Of a stretch of DNA of 64,000 bases, positions 17,437 through 25,147 are shown piece after piece. The DNA is taken from positions 1 to 64,000 of the forward strand of contig NZ_CALPCH010000002.1 of the NCBI RefSeq assembly GCF_943193005.1, given 5' to 3'. Every line of letters starts with the position of its first letter. Positions within the stretch are counted from its first letter, which is position 1. The notes beneath the pieces were generated by a model that made no database searches, was not told the DNA's origin, and saw only the letters and a program-made list of their open reading frames with translations. The translations under genes and the position numbers were made by a program. This DNA comes from Pumilibacter intestinalis (GTDB lineage Bacteria; Bacillota; Clostridia; Christensenellales; Pumilibacteraceae).

Positions 17437-18158
17437 TTTACCGCCTCCCGCATATAGTCTATTGACTTTTTAAGATAAATTATATCGTCGCAACAAGGTT
17501 TCTCGTATTCGAGCACCGCCCATTCGCATCCTTTCGATTTCATGTAGCGCAACACTTCGCCCGCGCCGGTAGCTCCGCTTCCCACTATGGGAGCGGGAGC
17601 GTCCGCGTTCTCGCCGAATTCCTTAATGTGTATAAGCGCGATATTGTCGCGGTTTGCGCGTACAAAGTCGAGCGGCTCTATTCCCGCGGCTTTCAGCCAA
17701 AATATATCGGGTTGCAATTTCAACCCGCGTATCTCGCGGGGAAGGGCTTCGAAAACGCCCGCTTTTTCAAACTCGAAATTGTGATTGTGGTATGCCAAAA
17801 CCATGCCGAGCGCGTTTGCGTTTTCAAGCGCGTTGCCGAACAGTTCTTTGCGTTTTTCGTTGTCGAAAAACTTTTCTTTATCCATCCACGGTATAACCGC
17901 GATTTTCAAGCCGAACGCGTCGCGGAGTCTTGCGAGTTTGTCCTTATCCGCAACGGTATTGTAATCTATGTGCATGGAATAGGCTTTCAAGCCGTTTTCG
18001 CGCATTATGCGGGCAACCTCTTCGTAACCTACGCCGTAGTCGTCGCATATCGGTTCTATGCAGTCCGCACCGCACTCCGCAATGTTTTCGAGAGCCTTTT
18101 TCACGCCCTCGGTTTTTATGTATTCGCGCAACGAATACATTTGTACGCCGATTTTCAT
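17433..18158 (-). CDS. Sugar phosphate isomerase/epimerase family protein (first gene of sugar operon)
   Basis: A 241-residue AP_endonuc_2 TIM barrel. Metal-binding segments read LAYHNHNFEF, LQPDIFWLKAAG (the family's D-x-x-W-x-x-x-AG), LIHIKEFG and AVLEYEKP. GGCGGAGGA stands before the ATG. As the promoter-proximal gene and in a 4-nt overlap with a Gfo/Idh/MocA dehydrogenase, it is the likely partner in converting a keto-sugar. No transporter gene is in the operon. Confidence 0.88.
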   Translation of the reverse strand: MKIGVQMYSLREYIKTEGVKKALENIAECGADCIEPICDDYGVGYEEVARIMRENGLKAYSMHIDYNTVADKDKLARLRDAFGLKIAVIPWMDKEKFFDNEKRKELFGNALENANALGMVLAYHNHNFEFEKAGVFEALPREIRGLKLQPDIFWLKAAGIEPLDFVRANRDNIALIHIKEFGENADAPAPIVGSGATGAGEVLRYMKSKGCEWAVLEYEKPCCDDIIYLKKSIDYMREAVK

Positions 18159-18198
18159 GTAAACATCCTCCGCCCTTGGGAATTATTTTTATAGCTAA

Positions 18199-18227
18199 AT
18201 TATACATCAAAATCTTTGCGCGTTCAA
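18199..18227 (-). promoter_or_regulatory. Promoter of the sugar operon
   Basis: On the minus strand: TTGAAC (18222-18227), 17 nt, TATAAT (18199-18204), 41 nt before the ATG at 18158. Three TTGCGC elements (18216, 18258, 18271) lie in or near this region and are possible regulator half-sites. Confidence 0.5.
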
Positions 18228-18270
18228 TGCCATTACAGCGTATTTTATTGCCAAAAGTTGCGCTCAATTC

Positions 18271-18299
18271 TTGCGCTCGCCCCAAATTTGTGGTATACT
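18271..18299 (+). promoter_or_regulatory. Extended -10 promoter of the AraC gene
   Basis: TTGCGC (18271-18276), 17 nt including TGG, TATACT (18294-18299). The ATG follows after only 6 nt and there is no ribosome site, so the transcript is likely leaderless. Confidence 0.55.
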
Positions 18300-18305
18300 T
18301 TGGGT

Positions 18306-19127
18306 ATGAACGGATTTTACGAGTCGGTGCGCGATATCGAACATCGCGATATAGAAGTTTTCGAGTCGCAGGGAACAAAACCGCATTTCCACGCGCAGGT
18401 GGAAATACTTTGCATTACCCATGGAAACGTGGAAGCTACGATAAACGGCGAAACCTACGAATTGAAAGAGGGCGATATTTGCGTGTCGGGAAGTTACGAC
18501 GTGCACGCCTATACGGTAGAGAACGAAAACATAGCGATGTGCGTGATATTTCCGCTCGATTTTCTCCAACGCTATCTTGCGGCGGTTAAAAACCGTTGCG
18601 TTACTCGGCATATTTTGCGCGACGAAAAAACATACCGAGACGTTTGCGGACTGATTAAACTTTATTCGGAGCAAAAGTCGCGCAGCGGTCTTTTCAAGGC
18701 CGGCTGGGCGGATACCGTGCTCGGACTGCTTATAGACAAACTCGAGCTTGCGCCCATAGCGGCGGACGGCAGGGTGGACACGGTGCGCGAAATACTATCG
18801 TATATATCCGAGCATTTCGAAGAAGAGCTTACTTTGAAGGGATTGAGCAAAAAATTCGGCTACAGTTCGCATCATTTTTCCCGAGTGTTTAACGCGTTTA
18901 CGAACATTAGTCTTAAAAAATACGTTAATTCGCTCAGGCTTGAGGCGGCGGCAAGCAGGTTGCGTGCGGGCGAGAGCGTTACCGACGCGGCGTTTGATTC
19001 GGGGTTCGGCAGTATGCGCTCGTTTTACAGGGATTTCACCGAGTATTACGGAGAAACTCCGCAAAGGTATGTGCGAAGTAACGAGGCGGGCAATGAAAAA
19101 TCGCGTGACAAACGGCGCGGGTTATGA
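18306..19127 (+). CDS. AraC family transcriptional regulator with cupin sensor domain
   Basis: A 273-residue AraC regulator. The N-terminal cupin-like domain (about 10-100) contains KPHFHAQVEILCITHG and LKEGDICVSG. The C-terminal double HTH (about 175-270) shows LTLKGLSKKFGYSSHHFSRV and VTDAAFDSGFGSMRSFYRDF, with the usual family ending ETPQRYV. It is divergent from the sugar operon and is probably its activator, by position. The ATG at 18306 is chosen because upstream in-frame codons lie within the promoter. Confidence 0.88.
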   Translation: MNGFYESVRDIEHRDIEVFESQGTKPHFHAQVEILCITHGNVEATINGETYELKEGDICVSGSYDVHAYTVENENIAMCVIFPLDFLQRYLAAVKNRCVTRHILRDEKTYRDVCGLIKLYSEQKSRSGLFKAGWADTVLGLLIDKLELAPIAADGRVDTVREILSYISEHFEEELTLKGLSKKFGYSSHHFSRVFNAFTNISLKKYVNSLRLEAAASRLRAGESVTDAAFDSGFGSMRSFYRDFTEYYGETPQRYVRSNEAGNEKSRDKRRGL

Positions 19128-19133
19128 TATAAT
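19105..19133 (+). promoter_or_regulatory. Extended -10 promoter of nth
   Basis: GTGACA (19105-19110), 17 nt ending TGA, TATAAT (19128-19133). The nth ATG lies 9 nt further on, with no Shine-Dalgarno. It overlaps the end of the AraC gene. Confidence 0.55.
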
Positions 19134-19142
19134 CATAACAAT

Positions 19143-19799
19143 ATGGATAACAGCGTAACCATACATACCAAAGAAGAACGCGCGCGAGGAATTTTGAGCG
19201 CGCTTGCGGCGGAATATCCCGCCGCGCAGTGCGAACTCGAATACGATAATCCCTTTCACTTATTGGTGGCGGTGATACTTTCGGCGCAGTGCACCGATAA
19301 GCGCGTAAACGAAGTTACCAAAGAGCTGTTTCGCGTTTACGATACGCCAGAGGATTTTGCGAACGCCGATATCGAAAATTTGCAACGTCTTATATTCAGT
19401 TGCGGATTTTACCGCAACAAATCGGCGAGCATAATTTCGGCTTCGCGCGATATAGTCGGCAGGTTCGGCGGGCGAGTACCCGATAATTTCGACGATTTGC
19501 TGTCGCTTAAGGGCGTGGGGCGTAAAACCGCAAACGTGGTGATGAGCGTGGCGTTCGGCGGTAATAACATAGCGGTTGACACGCACGTGTTCAGGGTGAG
19601 TCACCGGCTCGGTTTCAGCGGCGGCAAAACTCCGCTCGACGTGGAAAAAGACCTTATGACCGCGCTTGCGCCCGAAGATTGGTCGCTTGCGCACCATTTA
19701 CTTATATTTCACGGAAGATATTGTTGTAAGTCTCAGCGACCGCAGTGCGGAGAGTGCAAAGTTGCGGCTTTTTGCACGAACTCCGCCGCCAAGCTGTGA
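19143..19799 (+). CDS. nth: Endonuclease III (DNA glycosylase/AP lyase)
   Basis: A 218-residue endonuclease III that removes oxidised pyrimidines and cuts the resulting abasic site. The helix-hairpin-helix LKGVGRKTANVV contains the catalytic lysine (K128), and the catalytic aspartate is D146 in VDTHVFRVS. The 4Fe-4S loop is complete at C195, C202, C205, C211 (C-x6-C-x2-C-x5-C). No ribosome site is visible; see the promoter. Confidence 0.96.
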   Translation: MDNSVTIHTKEERARGILSALAAEYPAAQCELEYDNPFHLLVAVILSAQCTDKRVNEVTKELFRVYDTPEDFANADIENLQRLIFSCGFYRNKSASIISASRDIVGRFGGRVPDNFDDLLSLKGVGRKTANVVMSVAFGGNNIAVDTHVFRVSHRLGFSGGKTPLDVEKDLMTALAPEDWSLAHHLLIFHGRYCCKSQRPQCGECKVAAFCTNSAAKL

Positions 19800-19827
19800 A
19801 TATAAAAGAGCAAAAGGGAGGGCGAAC

Positions 19828-20655
19828 ATGAACAAAATACTCAAAAAGACTCGGCTTGCCGAAAACGTAACCGAATACGTTATTTCCGCGCCCGACGCGG
19901 CTCGGCACGCGCATCCGGGGCAATTCGTAATTTTAAGAGTGGACGAAGAGGGCGAACGCGTTCCGTTCACCATTTGCGACTACGACTCTCAAGCGGGCAC
20001 GATAACCATACTCGTGCAGGAGGTGGGCTACAGCACGCTAAAGCTCGCTCGAGTGCCCGAGGGCGGATACATAGCGGATTTCGTAGGTCCGCTCGGCAAC
20101 CCCACCGATTTGTCGGAATTTCAAAACGTATTGCTTGTGGGCGGCGGCATAGGCACGGCGGTGATATATCCGCAGGCTAAGGCGTTGAAAGCCAAAGGCC
20201 GACCGTCCGACGTGATAATAGGCGCGCGCAACGCCTCGCTGCTTATGTATGAAAAAGAATTTGCGAGCGCGGCGAAAGAACTTCGCTTTATAACCGACGA
20301 CGGCTCGAGCGGCGTGAAAGGATTTGTGACCGACGAGCTAAAGCGCATGGCGGCGGAAAAGAAATACGATTGCGTGTTTGCGGTAGGACCTCTGCCCATG
20401 ATGCGGGCGGTGTGTGCGCTCACAAAAGAGTTGGGCATAAAAACGGTTGTGAGCATGAACTCCATTATGGTGGACGGCACGGGCATGTGCGGCTGTTGCA
20501 GGCTCACCGTGGGAGGCGTAACCAAATACGCATGCGTTGACGGACCGGAGTTCGACGGGCATCTTATAGATTGGGACGAGGCGATAAATCGCGGCAAGAC
20601 TTATCGCGAACAGGAAGCGGCGCACAAATGCCGACTTACGGGTGAGGTGAAGTAA
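19828..20655 (+). CDS. nfnA: NfnA-like FAD/NAD-binding subunit (ferredoxin:NADP+ oxidoreductase / sulfide dehydrogenase beta)
   Basis: A 275-residue ferredoxin-reductase-type protein. It has an FAD domain (PGQFVILRV, VPFTICDYD), an NAD-binding segment LLVGGGIGTAVIYP and a C-terminal 2Fe-2S site with DGTGMCGCCR and a later C in YACVDGPEFDGH. This matches NfnA/SudB rather than PyrK because of its partner. With NfnB it catalyses flavin-based bifurcation among NADPH, NAD+ and ferredoxin. GGGAGG precedes the ATG at 19828. It is one base from nfnB. Confidence 0.9.
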   Translation: MNKILKKTRLAENVTEYVISAPDAARHAHPGQFVILRVDEEGERVPFTICDYDSQAGTITILVQEVGYSTLKLARVPEGGYIADFVGPLGNPTDLSEFQNVLLVGGGIGTAVIYPQAKALKAKGRPSDVIIGARNASLLMYEKEFASAAKELRFITDDGSSGVKGFVTDELKRMAAEKKYDCVFAVGPLPMMRAVCALTKELGIKTVVSMNSIMVDGTGMCGCCRLTVGGVTKYACVDGPEFDGHLIDWDEAINRGKTYREQEAAHKCRLTGEVK

Positions 20656-20656
20656 T

Positions 20657-22036
20657 ATGGCTTTTGAGAAAAAACCGAGAAACAAAATGCCCGAGCAAGA
20701 GGCGGCGGTACGTGCGCGCAATTTTAACGAGGTTGCGCTAGGTTACTCCGCGGAAACGGCTAAAGCGGAAGCCGCACGGTGCTTGCACTGCAAAAACTCT
20801 CCTTGCATGCAAGGCTGTCCCGTGTCGGTAAACATTCCCGAATTTTTGAGAGCTGCGGCGGCGGGCGATTTCGATAAGGCGGGCGAGATAATAGGAAAAA
20901 CGAGCAGTTTGCCTGCCATATGCGGCAGAGTGTGCCCGCAGGAAAACCAGTGCGAAAAGATGTGTTTGCGAGCAAAGGTAGACTCGCCCGTGGCGATAGG
21001 AAACACCGAGAGGTTTATAGGCGACTACATGCTTGCGCACCGCAAAGAGCGCGAGAAAGCTCCGAGAACGGGCAAGCGCGTGGCGGTGATAGGAAGCGGG
21101 CCTGCGGGTCTTACGTGCGCGGCGGAACTTAGCAATCACGGCGTAGAGGTTACGGTGTTCGAGGCGTTTCATAAAGCGGGCGGAGTGCTCGTATACGGTA
21201 TTCCCGAATTCAGACTCCCCAAATCGTTGGTTCAAGCCGAAATAGACAAACTTTGCGGCGGCGGCGTGGAAATAAAACTCAACACCGTTGCGGGGCGCAC
21301 CGTGCCCATAGAGGAGCTTGCCGAAAAGTATGACGCCGTGTTTATAGGAAGCGGCGCGGGACTGCCCATGTTTATGAATATTCCGGGCGAAAACCTCAAC
21401 GGCGTGTATTCGGCAAACGAATACCTAACCCGCATAAATCTTATGAAAGCGTATCTTCCCGACAGCGCAACGCCGGTGCAACTCGGCAAGCGCGTAGCGG
21501 TGATAGGCGCGGGCAACGTGGCGATGGACGCCGCCCGCACCGCGCTGAGAATGGGCGCGGAAAGCGTAAAAATAATTTACCGCAGAGGCAGGGAAGAAAT
21601 GCCCGCTCGCGCCGAGGAAATTCATCACGCCGAGCAGGAGGGAATAGAGTTTTGTTTGCTTTCCAATCCCGTTTCCTTCCAAGGCGAAAACGGCTGGGTT
21701 AAGAGCACGCGTTGCGTGAAAATGGCTCTCGGCGAGCCCGACGCGAGCGGTCGTCGCAGACCCGAACCGGTTGCGGGAAGCGAATTCGATATAGAAACCG
21801 ATATGGTGATAGTGTCGCTCGGAACCCGTCCGAACCCGTTAATCAAAAACAGTTTCGCCGCATTGCAAACCTCGCCTAAGGGAACAATAGTGGTAGACGA
21901 AGAAACGATGCGCACCAACATAGACAATATTTACGCGGGCGGCGACGCGGTGACGGGCGCGGCAACGGTAATACTCGCAATGGGCGCGGGGAGAAAGGCG
22001 AGCAAGGCTATACTCGAGAGGCTCGATATAAAATAA
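20657..22036 (+). CDS. nfnB: NfnB-like subunit (GltA/GltD-type NADPH oxidoreductase)
   Basis: A 459-residue GltA-type flavoprotein. The N-terminal domain carries two 4Fe-4S sites (CLHCKNSPCMQGCP and CGRVCPQENQCEKMC). An FAD motif VAVIGSGPAGLTCAAEL and an NADPH motif VAVIGAGNVAMDAARTA follow. The C-terminal segment NIYAGGDAVTGAATV completes the FAD site. The protein is too short for, and lacks, a glutamate synthase large subunit. Directly after nfnA, it is the bifurcating NADP(H) subunit rather than a glutamate synthase part. Confidence 0.9.
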   Translation: MAFEKKPRNKMPEQEAAVRARNFNEVALGYSAETAKAEAARCLHCKNSPCMQGCPVSVNIPEFLRAAAAGDFDKAGEIIGKTSSLPAICGRVCPQENQCEKMCLRAKVDSPVAIGNTERFIGDYMLAHRKEREKAPRTGKRVAVIGSGPAGLTCAAELSNHGVEVTVFEAFHKAGGVLVYGIPEFRLPKSLVQAEIDKLCGGGVEIKLNTVAGRTVPIEELAEKYDAVFIGSGAGLPMFMNIPGENLNGVYSANEYLTRINLMKAYLPDSATPVQLGKRVAVIGAGNVAMDAARTALRMGAESVKIIYRRGREEMPARAEEIHHAEQEGIEFCLLSNPVSFQGENGWVKSTRCVKMALGEPDASGRRRPEPVAGSEFDIETDMVIVSLGTRPNPLIKNSFAALQTSPKGTIVVDEETMRTNIDNIYAGGDAVTGAATVILAMGAGRKASKAILERLDIK

Positions 22037-23295
22037 TGTTTGTAGACAGGATAAGAATATATATACGCGCCGGCAACGGCGGCTCGGGTTGCACGAGCTT
22101 TTATACCGAAAAATACGTAAGCAACGGCGGACCCGACGGCGGCGACGGCGGCAACGGCGGCGACGTTGTGTTCGAAGCCGACGCGCGAATGACCTCGCTT
22201 TTGGACTTTAAGTACGAGTCGCATTTCCGCGCACCCGACGGCGAACGCGGAAGCGGCAGATACTGCAACGGAAAGTCGGGCAAAGAACTTGTGATAAAAG
22301 TTCCGCGCGGCACGGTTATTACCGACTCGGAAACGGGCGGCACTATTGCCGACCTGTTTTCGGACGGCGAGCGCATAACCGTGCTGAAAGGCGGCAGGGG
22401 CGGCAAGGGAAACGCTCGCTTTAAGTCCAGCCGCAGACAAGCTCCGCACTTTTCGCAACTCGGCGAGCAGACCGAAGAAAAATGCGTTGTGCTCGAGCTT
22501 AAAACCATAGCCGACGTGGGGCTCGTGGGATATCCCAACGTGGGCAAAAGCACGCTTTTGTCGGTGGTGTCGGCGGCAAAGCCCAAGATAGCAAACTATC
22601 ATTTCACCACGCTTTCGCCAAACCTCGGTTCGGTGCGCTATTACGACCACGGATTTGTGGTAGCCGATATTCCCGGGCTTATAGAGGGCGCGAGCCGCGG
22701 CGCGGGACTGGGTACCGACTTTTTGCGCCACGTGGAGCGCACTCGGCTGATAGTTCACGTAATAGATATTTCGGGCAGCGAGGGGCGCAATCCCGTTGAG
22801 GACTACAAAAACATCAACCGCGAGCTTAAGGACTTTTCGCCCGAACTTATAAAGCGTCCGCAAATAGTGGCTCTGAACAAAGCCGAGCTTTTGCCCGACG
22901 ACCGAGCCGTAACCGAATTCAAGCGCAAAGTGAAAGTGCCCTGCTTTCCGATAAGCGCGATAACCAAGCAGGGGCTTGACGGGCTGATTAAGTGCGTGTG
23001 GGAAACTTTGTGCGAACTGCCGCCCGTTGCTCCGCTCGAGTTCGAGCCGTATGTGTACCCCGAGCGCGACACGCGCGGATTTACAATCGAACGCGACGAC
23101 GACGGAGCGTACGAGGTGTGCGGCGGCATGATAGAGGAACTCGCGCGGGGAGTCGTGCTCGACAGTTACGACAGTTTCAATTATTTCCAAAAACGATTGC
23201 GCGACGACGGCGTAATAAAAGCGCTCAAAAAAGCGGGTGCGGGCGAGGGTGACACCGTTCGCATACTCGACGTCGAATTCGAATTCGTAGAATAA
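22036..23295 (+). CDS. obg: GTPase Obg/CgtA
   Basis: A 419-residue ribosome-assembly GTPase with three domains. The Gly-rich Obg fold (1-155) includes GGDGGNGGDVVF. The GTPase domain has the P-loop GYPNVGKST (about 165-173), DIPGLIEG and NKAE. The C-terminal OCT domain (about 345-419) is present. It starts at the last base of the nfnB stop codon, so the two are coupled. Obg is followed by the NadD-YqeK-RsfS fusion, joining two ribosome-assembly activities in one operon. Confidence 0.96.
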   Translation: MFVDRIRIYIRAGNGGSGCTSFYTEKYVSNGGPDGGDGGNGGDVVFEADARMTSLLDFKYESHFRAPDGERGSGRYCNGKSGKELVIKVPRGTVITDSETGGTIADLFSDGERITVLKGGRGGKGNARFKSSRRQAPHFSQLGEQTEEKCVVLELKTIADVGLVGYPNVGKSTLLSVVSAAKPKIANYHFTTLSPNLGSVRYYDHGFVVADIPGLIEGASRGAGLGTDFLRHVERTRLIVHVIDISGSEGRNPVEDYKNINRELKDFSPELIKRPQIVALNKAELLPDDRAVTEFKRKVKVPCFPISAITKQGLDGLIKCVWETLCELPPVAPLEFEPYVYPERDTRGFTIERDDDGAYEVCGGMIEELARGVVLDSYDSFNYFQKRLRDDGVIKALKKAGAGEGDTVRILDVEFEFVE

Positions 23296-23310
23296 CCCGA
23301 GAGGATAAGT

Positions 23311-24930
23311 ATGACAAACAAAGTACAGAAAGTTGCTGTTTTGGGCGGGAGTTTCGACCCCGTAACCAACGCGCATATAAGCGTTATAAAGAACTTGAGC
23401 AAAAAGTTTTCGCGCGTGGTGGTGCTTCCGTGCCGCATATCGCCGTTTAAGCAAGACGGTTGCACGGCGAGCGGCGAAGAGCGCGTGGCGATGCTGAGAA
23501 AGGTGACCGCCGAGCTCGAGAACGTGAAAGTTTCGAAGTGGGAAATAAAACGCGAAACGGTGAGTTACACCGCCGACGCAATTCGCCACTATCGCGAAAA
23601 ATACGAAAACGCCGAAATTCATTTCGTGATAGGTTCGGACTGTCTTGCGGGTTTGCCCGATTGGAAAGACGCCGACTATCTCGCCGCAAACGCGGTGTTC
23701 ACCCTCGTGCGCAGACCCGGTTACTCGGTTTCCAAAAAGGTTATGGAAAACCTGCGCGAATTGGGCTTTAACATTAAGTCGGCGGGCTTTAAGGGCGAAG
23801 AAGGCTCGTCGAGTTTGGTTCGCGCCGCCGTTGCGTTCGGCAAAGAGGAAGATTTTGTTCCTAAGGAAATTGCCGAATATATAAAAGAGCGTTCGCTCTA
23901 TACCGAATACGTTCCGTTCGTTAAGGCGTTTTCGGTGTTCGGCATGAAGACCGAGCGCATAGAGCACACTTTCCGCGCCGTAAAAGAGGGCATAAGACTG
24001 TGCAAGATATACGGCGAGGACGTGCACGAGGTTATTACGGCGCTGATACTGCACGATATAGGCAAGTACGCCGACCTCGAAACTTTGGAAAAGCACAAGG
24101 TGCGTTGCGAGCGTTACGGCGAAATATCGGTTACCGCGCCGCAGGTGTTGCACGCCCACGTGTCGGCGGCTATAGCCCGCGACTATTTCAAACTCAACGA
24201 CCGCATTGTGAGCGCGATACGCAAGCACACCACGGGCGACGAGGAGATGAGCATGCTCGACAAGATTGTGTATCTTGCCGACGCGGCGGAAGAGGGGCGG
24301 GACTACGCGGGAGCGAAATCGCTTCGTTCGCTCGCCTCGCGCGATATAGACAAAGCCATGCTGCGCGCGCTCCGCGCAACCATACGCAAGGTTAAAGAGG
24401 AAAAGCGCATGCTTTGCGTAGACACCGCTTTGGCGTGCAAAAAGTTTGCCGAAAGGGTGAAAGCAAAAAAAGACGCGCTTGCCGCCGCGCCCGTATTTGC
24501 CGAGAAAAACGAACGACTCGCAAAAACCGAAATTAAGCCGCAAACAAACAGGCAATCGGACGAAAAATTCGCCGACCTAAAAAGCAAGGGCGGAAGAACG
24601 CTTGCCGAATTCATAGCCGAAAAACTTTCGGAAAAGAAGGGCAGAGATATAGTTATAATAGACGTGGCGCAAAAAACGGTGCTTGCCGACTGTTTTGTAA
24701 TAGCGGGCGCGAACTCCACCACCGCGGTAAAAGCAATGGCGGACTACGTAGACGAGAAACTGAGCAAAGACCACGGAATAGAGCCTTTGCGCAGAGATAT
24801 ATCGCCCAAGTGGGCGGCTCTCGACTACGGCGACGTAATAGTGCACGTTCAGCACGCCGAGGCTCGCGAGTTCTACAGGCTGGAAAAGCTGTGGGACAAC
24901 GGCGACAACGTTACCCGTTTTAACGACTGA
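23311..24930 (+). CDS. nadD: Triple fusion: NadD - YqeK HD hydrolase - RsfS ribosomal silencing factor
   Basis: A 539-residue protein made of three usually separate proteins. Residues 1-192 are nicotinate-nucleotide adenylyltransferase (GGSFDPVTNAH, GSDCLAGLPDWKDAD, SSSLVR), making deamido-NAD. Residues about 210-385 are YqeK, an HD-domain Ap4A hydrolase, with His219, His248-Asp249 (LILHDIGK), LHAHVS, RKHTTG and YLADAAE all present. A Lys/Ala-rich linker leads to RsfS (about 427-539), which binds uL14 and keeps 50S subunits from joining (TLAEFIAEKL, DCFVIAGANS, RREISPKW-type segment, HAEAREFYRLEKLW). All three active regions look intact. RAGGATAAG-type ribosome site precedes the ATG. It follows obg closely. 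Confidence 0.93.
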   Translation: MTNKVQKVAVLGGSFDPVTNAHISVIKNLSKKFSRVVVLPCRISPFKQDGCTASGEERVAMLRKVTAELENVKVSKWEIKRETVSYTADAIRHYREKYENAEIHFVIGSDCLAGLPDWKDADYLAANAVFTLVRRPGYSVSKKVMENLRELGFNIKSAGFKGEEGSSSLVRAAVAFGKEEDFVPKEIAEYIKERSLYTEYVPFVKAFSVFGMKTERIEHTFRAVKEGIRLCKIYGEDVHEVITALILHDIGKYADLETLEKHKVRCERYGEISVTAPQVLHAHVSAAIARDYFKLNDRIVSAIRKHTTGDEEMSMLDKIVYLADAAEEGRDYAGAKSLRSLASRDIDKAMLRALRATIRKVKEEKRMLCVDTALACKKFAERVKAKKDALAAAPVFAEKNERLAKTEIKPQTNRQSDEKFADLKSKGGRTLAEFIAEKLSEKKGRDIVIIDVAQKTVLADCFVIAGANSTTAVKAMADYVDEKLSKDHGIEPLRRDISPKWAALDYGDVIVHVQHAEAREFYRLEKLWDNGDNVTRFND

Positions 24931-24938
24931 AAAAACGC

Positions 24939-24968
24939 TTGACAAATATACGAAATAGGTAGTATTAT
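24939..24968 (+). promoter_or_regulatory. Promoter of the FMN riboswitch-ribU unit
   Basis: TTGACA (24939-24944), 18 nt, TATTAT (24963-24968), about a dozen bases upstream of the riboswitch core. Confidence 0.65.
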
Positions 24969-24980
24969 TATATTGCAAAC

Positions 24981-25092
24981 TTAGGGGCGGGGTGTAAATC
25001 CCCACCGGCGGTTACAGTCCGCGAGCGCGACAAGTCGCGCATGAACGGGTGAAATTCCCGTACCGACGGTATAGTCCGGATGAAATAAGTTG
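24981..25092 (+). ncRNA. FMN riboswitch (RFN element)
   Basis: The conserved RFN core is plain: AGGGGCGGGGTGTAAATCCC, then CACCGGCGGT, a variable P stem (GCGCGAC/GTCGCGC), GAACGGGTGAAATTCCCGTACCGACGGT and ATAGTCCGGATGAAATAAG. It binds FMN and controls ribU just downstream. High FMN should favour the terminator at 25112-25147. Confidence 0.97.
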
Positions 25093-25111
25093 CATTGTTT
25101 TCGTGTGAAAG

Positions 25112-25147
25112 AAAACGCCCCGAAAAAAATATCGGAGGCGTTTTTTT
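25112..25147 (+). terminator. Riboswitch expression-platform terminator
   Basis: AAAACGCC pairs with GGCGTTTT, with an inner CGA/TCG pairing, followed by seven T. The GGAGG ribosome site of ribU (25134-25138) lies inside the 3' arm, so the same hairpin can end transcription and hide the ribosome site. Confidence 0.88.

Noticed and set aside
19828-20655. Dihydroorotate dehydrogenase electron-transfer subunit PyrK
   Set aside because: Same fold, but no pyrD or other pyrimidine gene is near, and the NfnB partner follows at one base.
20657-22036. Glutamate synthase small subunit (GltD)
   Set aside because: No large subunit is adjacent and the immediate upstream gene is the NfnA-type partner, so the NfnB assignment is better.
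21931-24555. Long open frame on the minus strand opposite obg and the NadD fusion
   Set aside because: It mirrors two well-defined genes, its protein has no recognisable motif and is rich in Arg, His and Tyr, and it lacks a ribosome site. Long antisense frames arise from the strong codon bias of the real genes.
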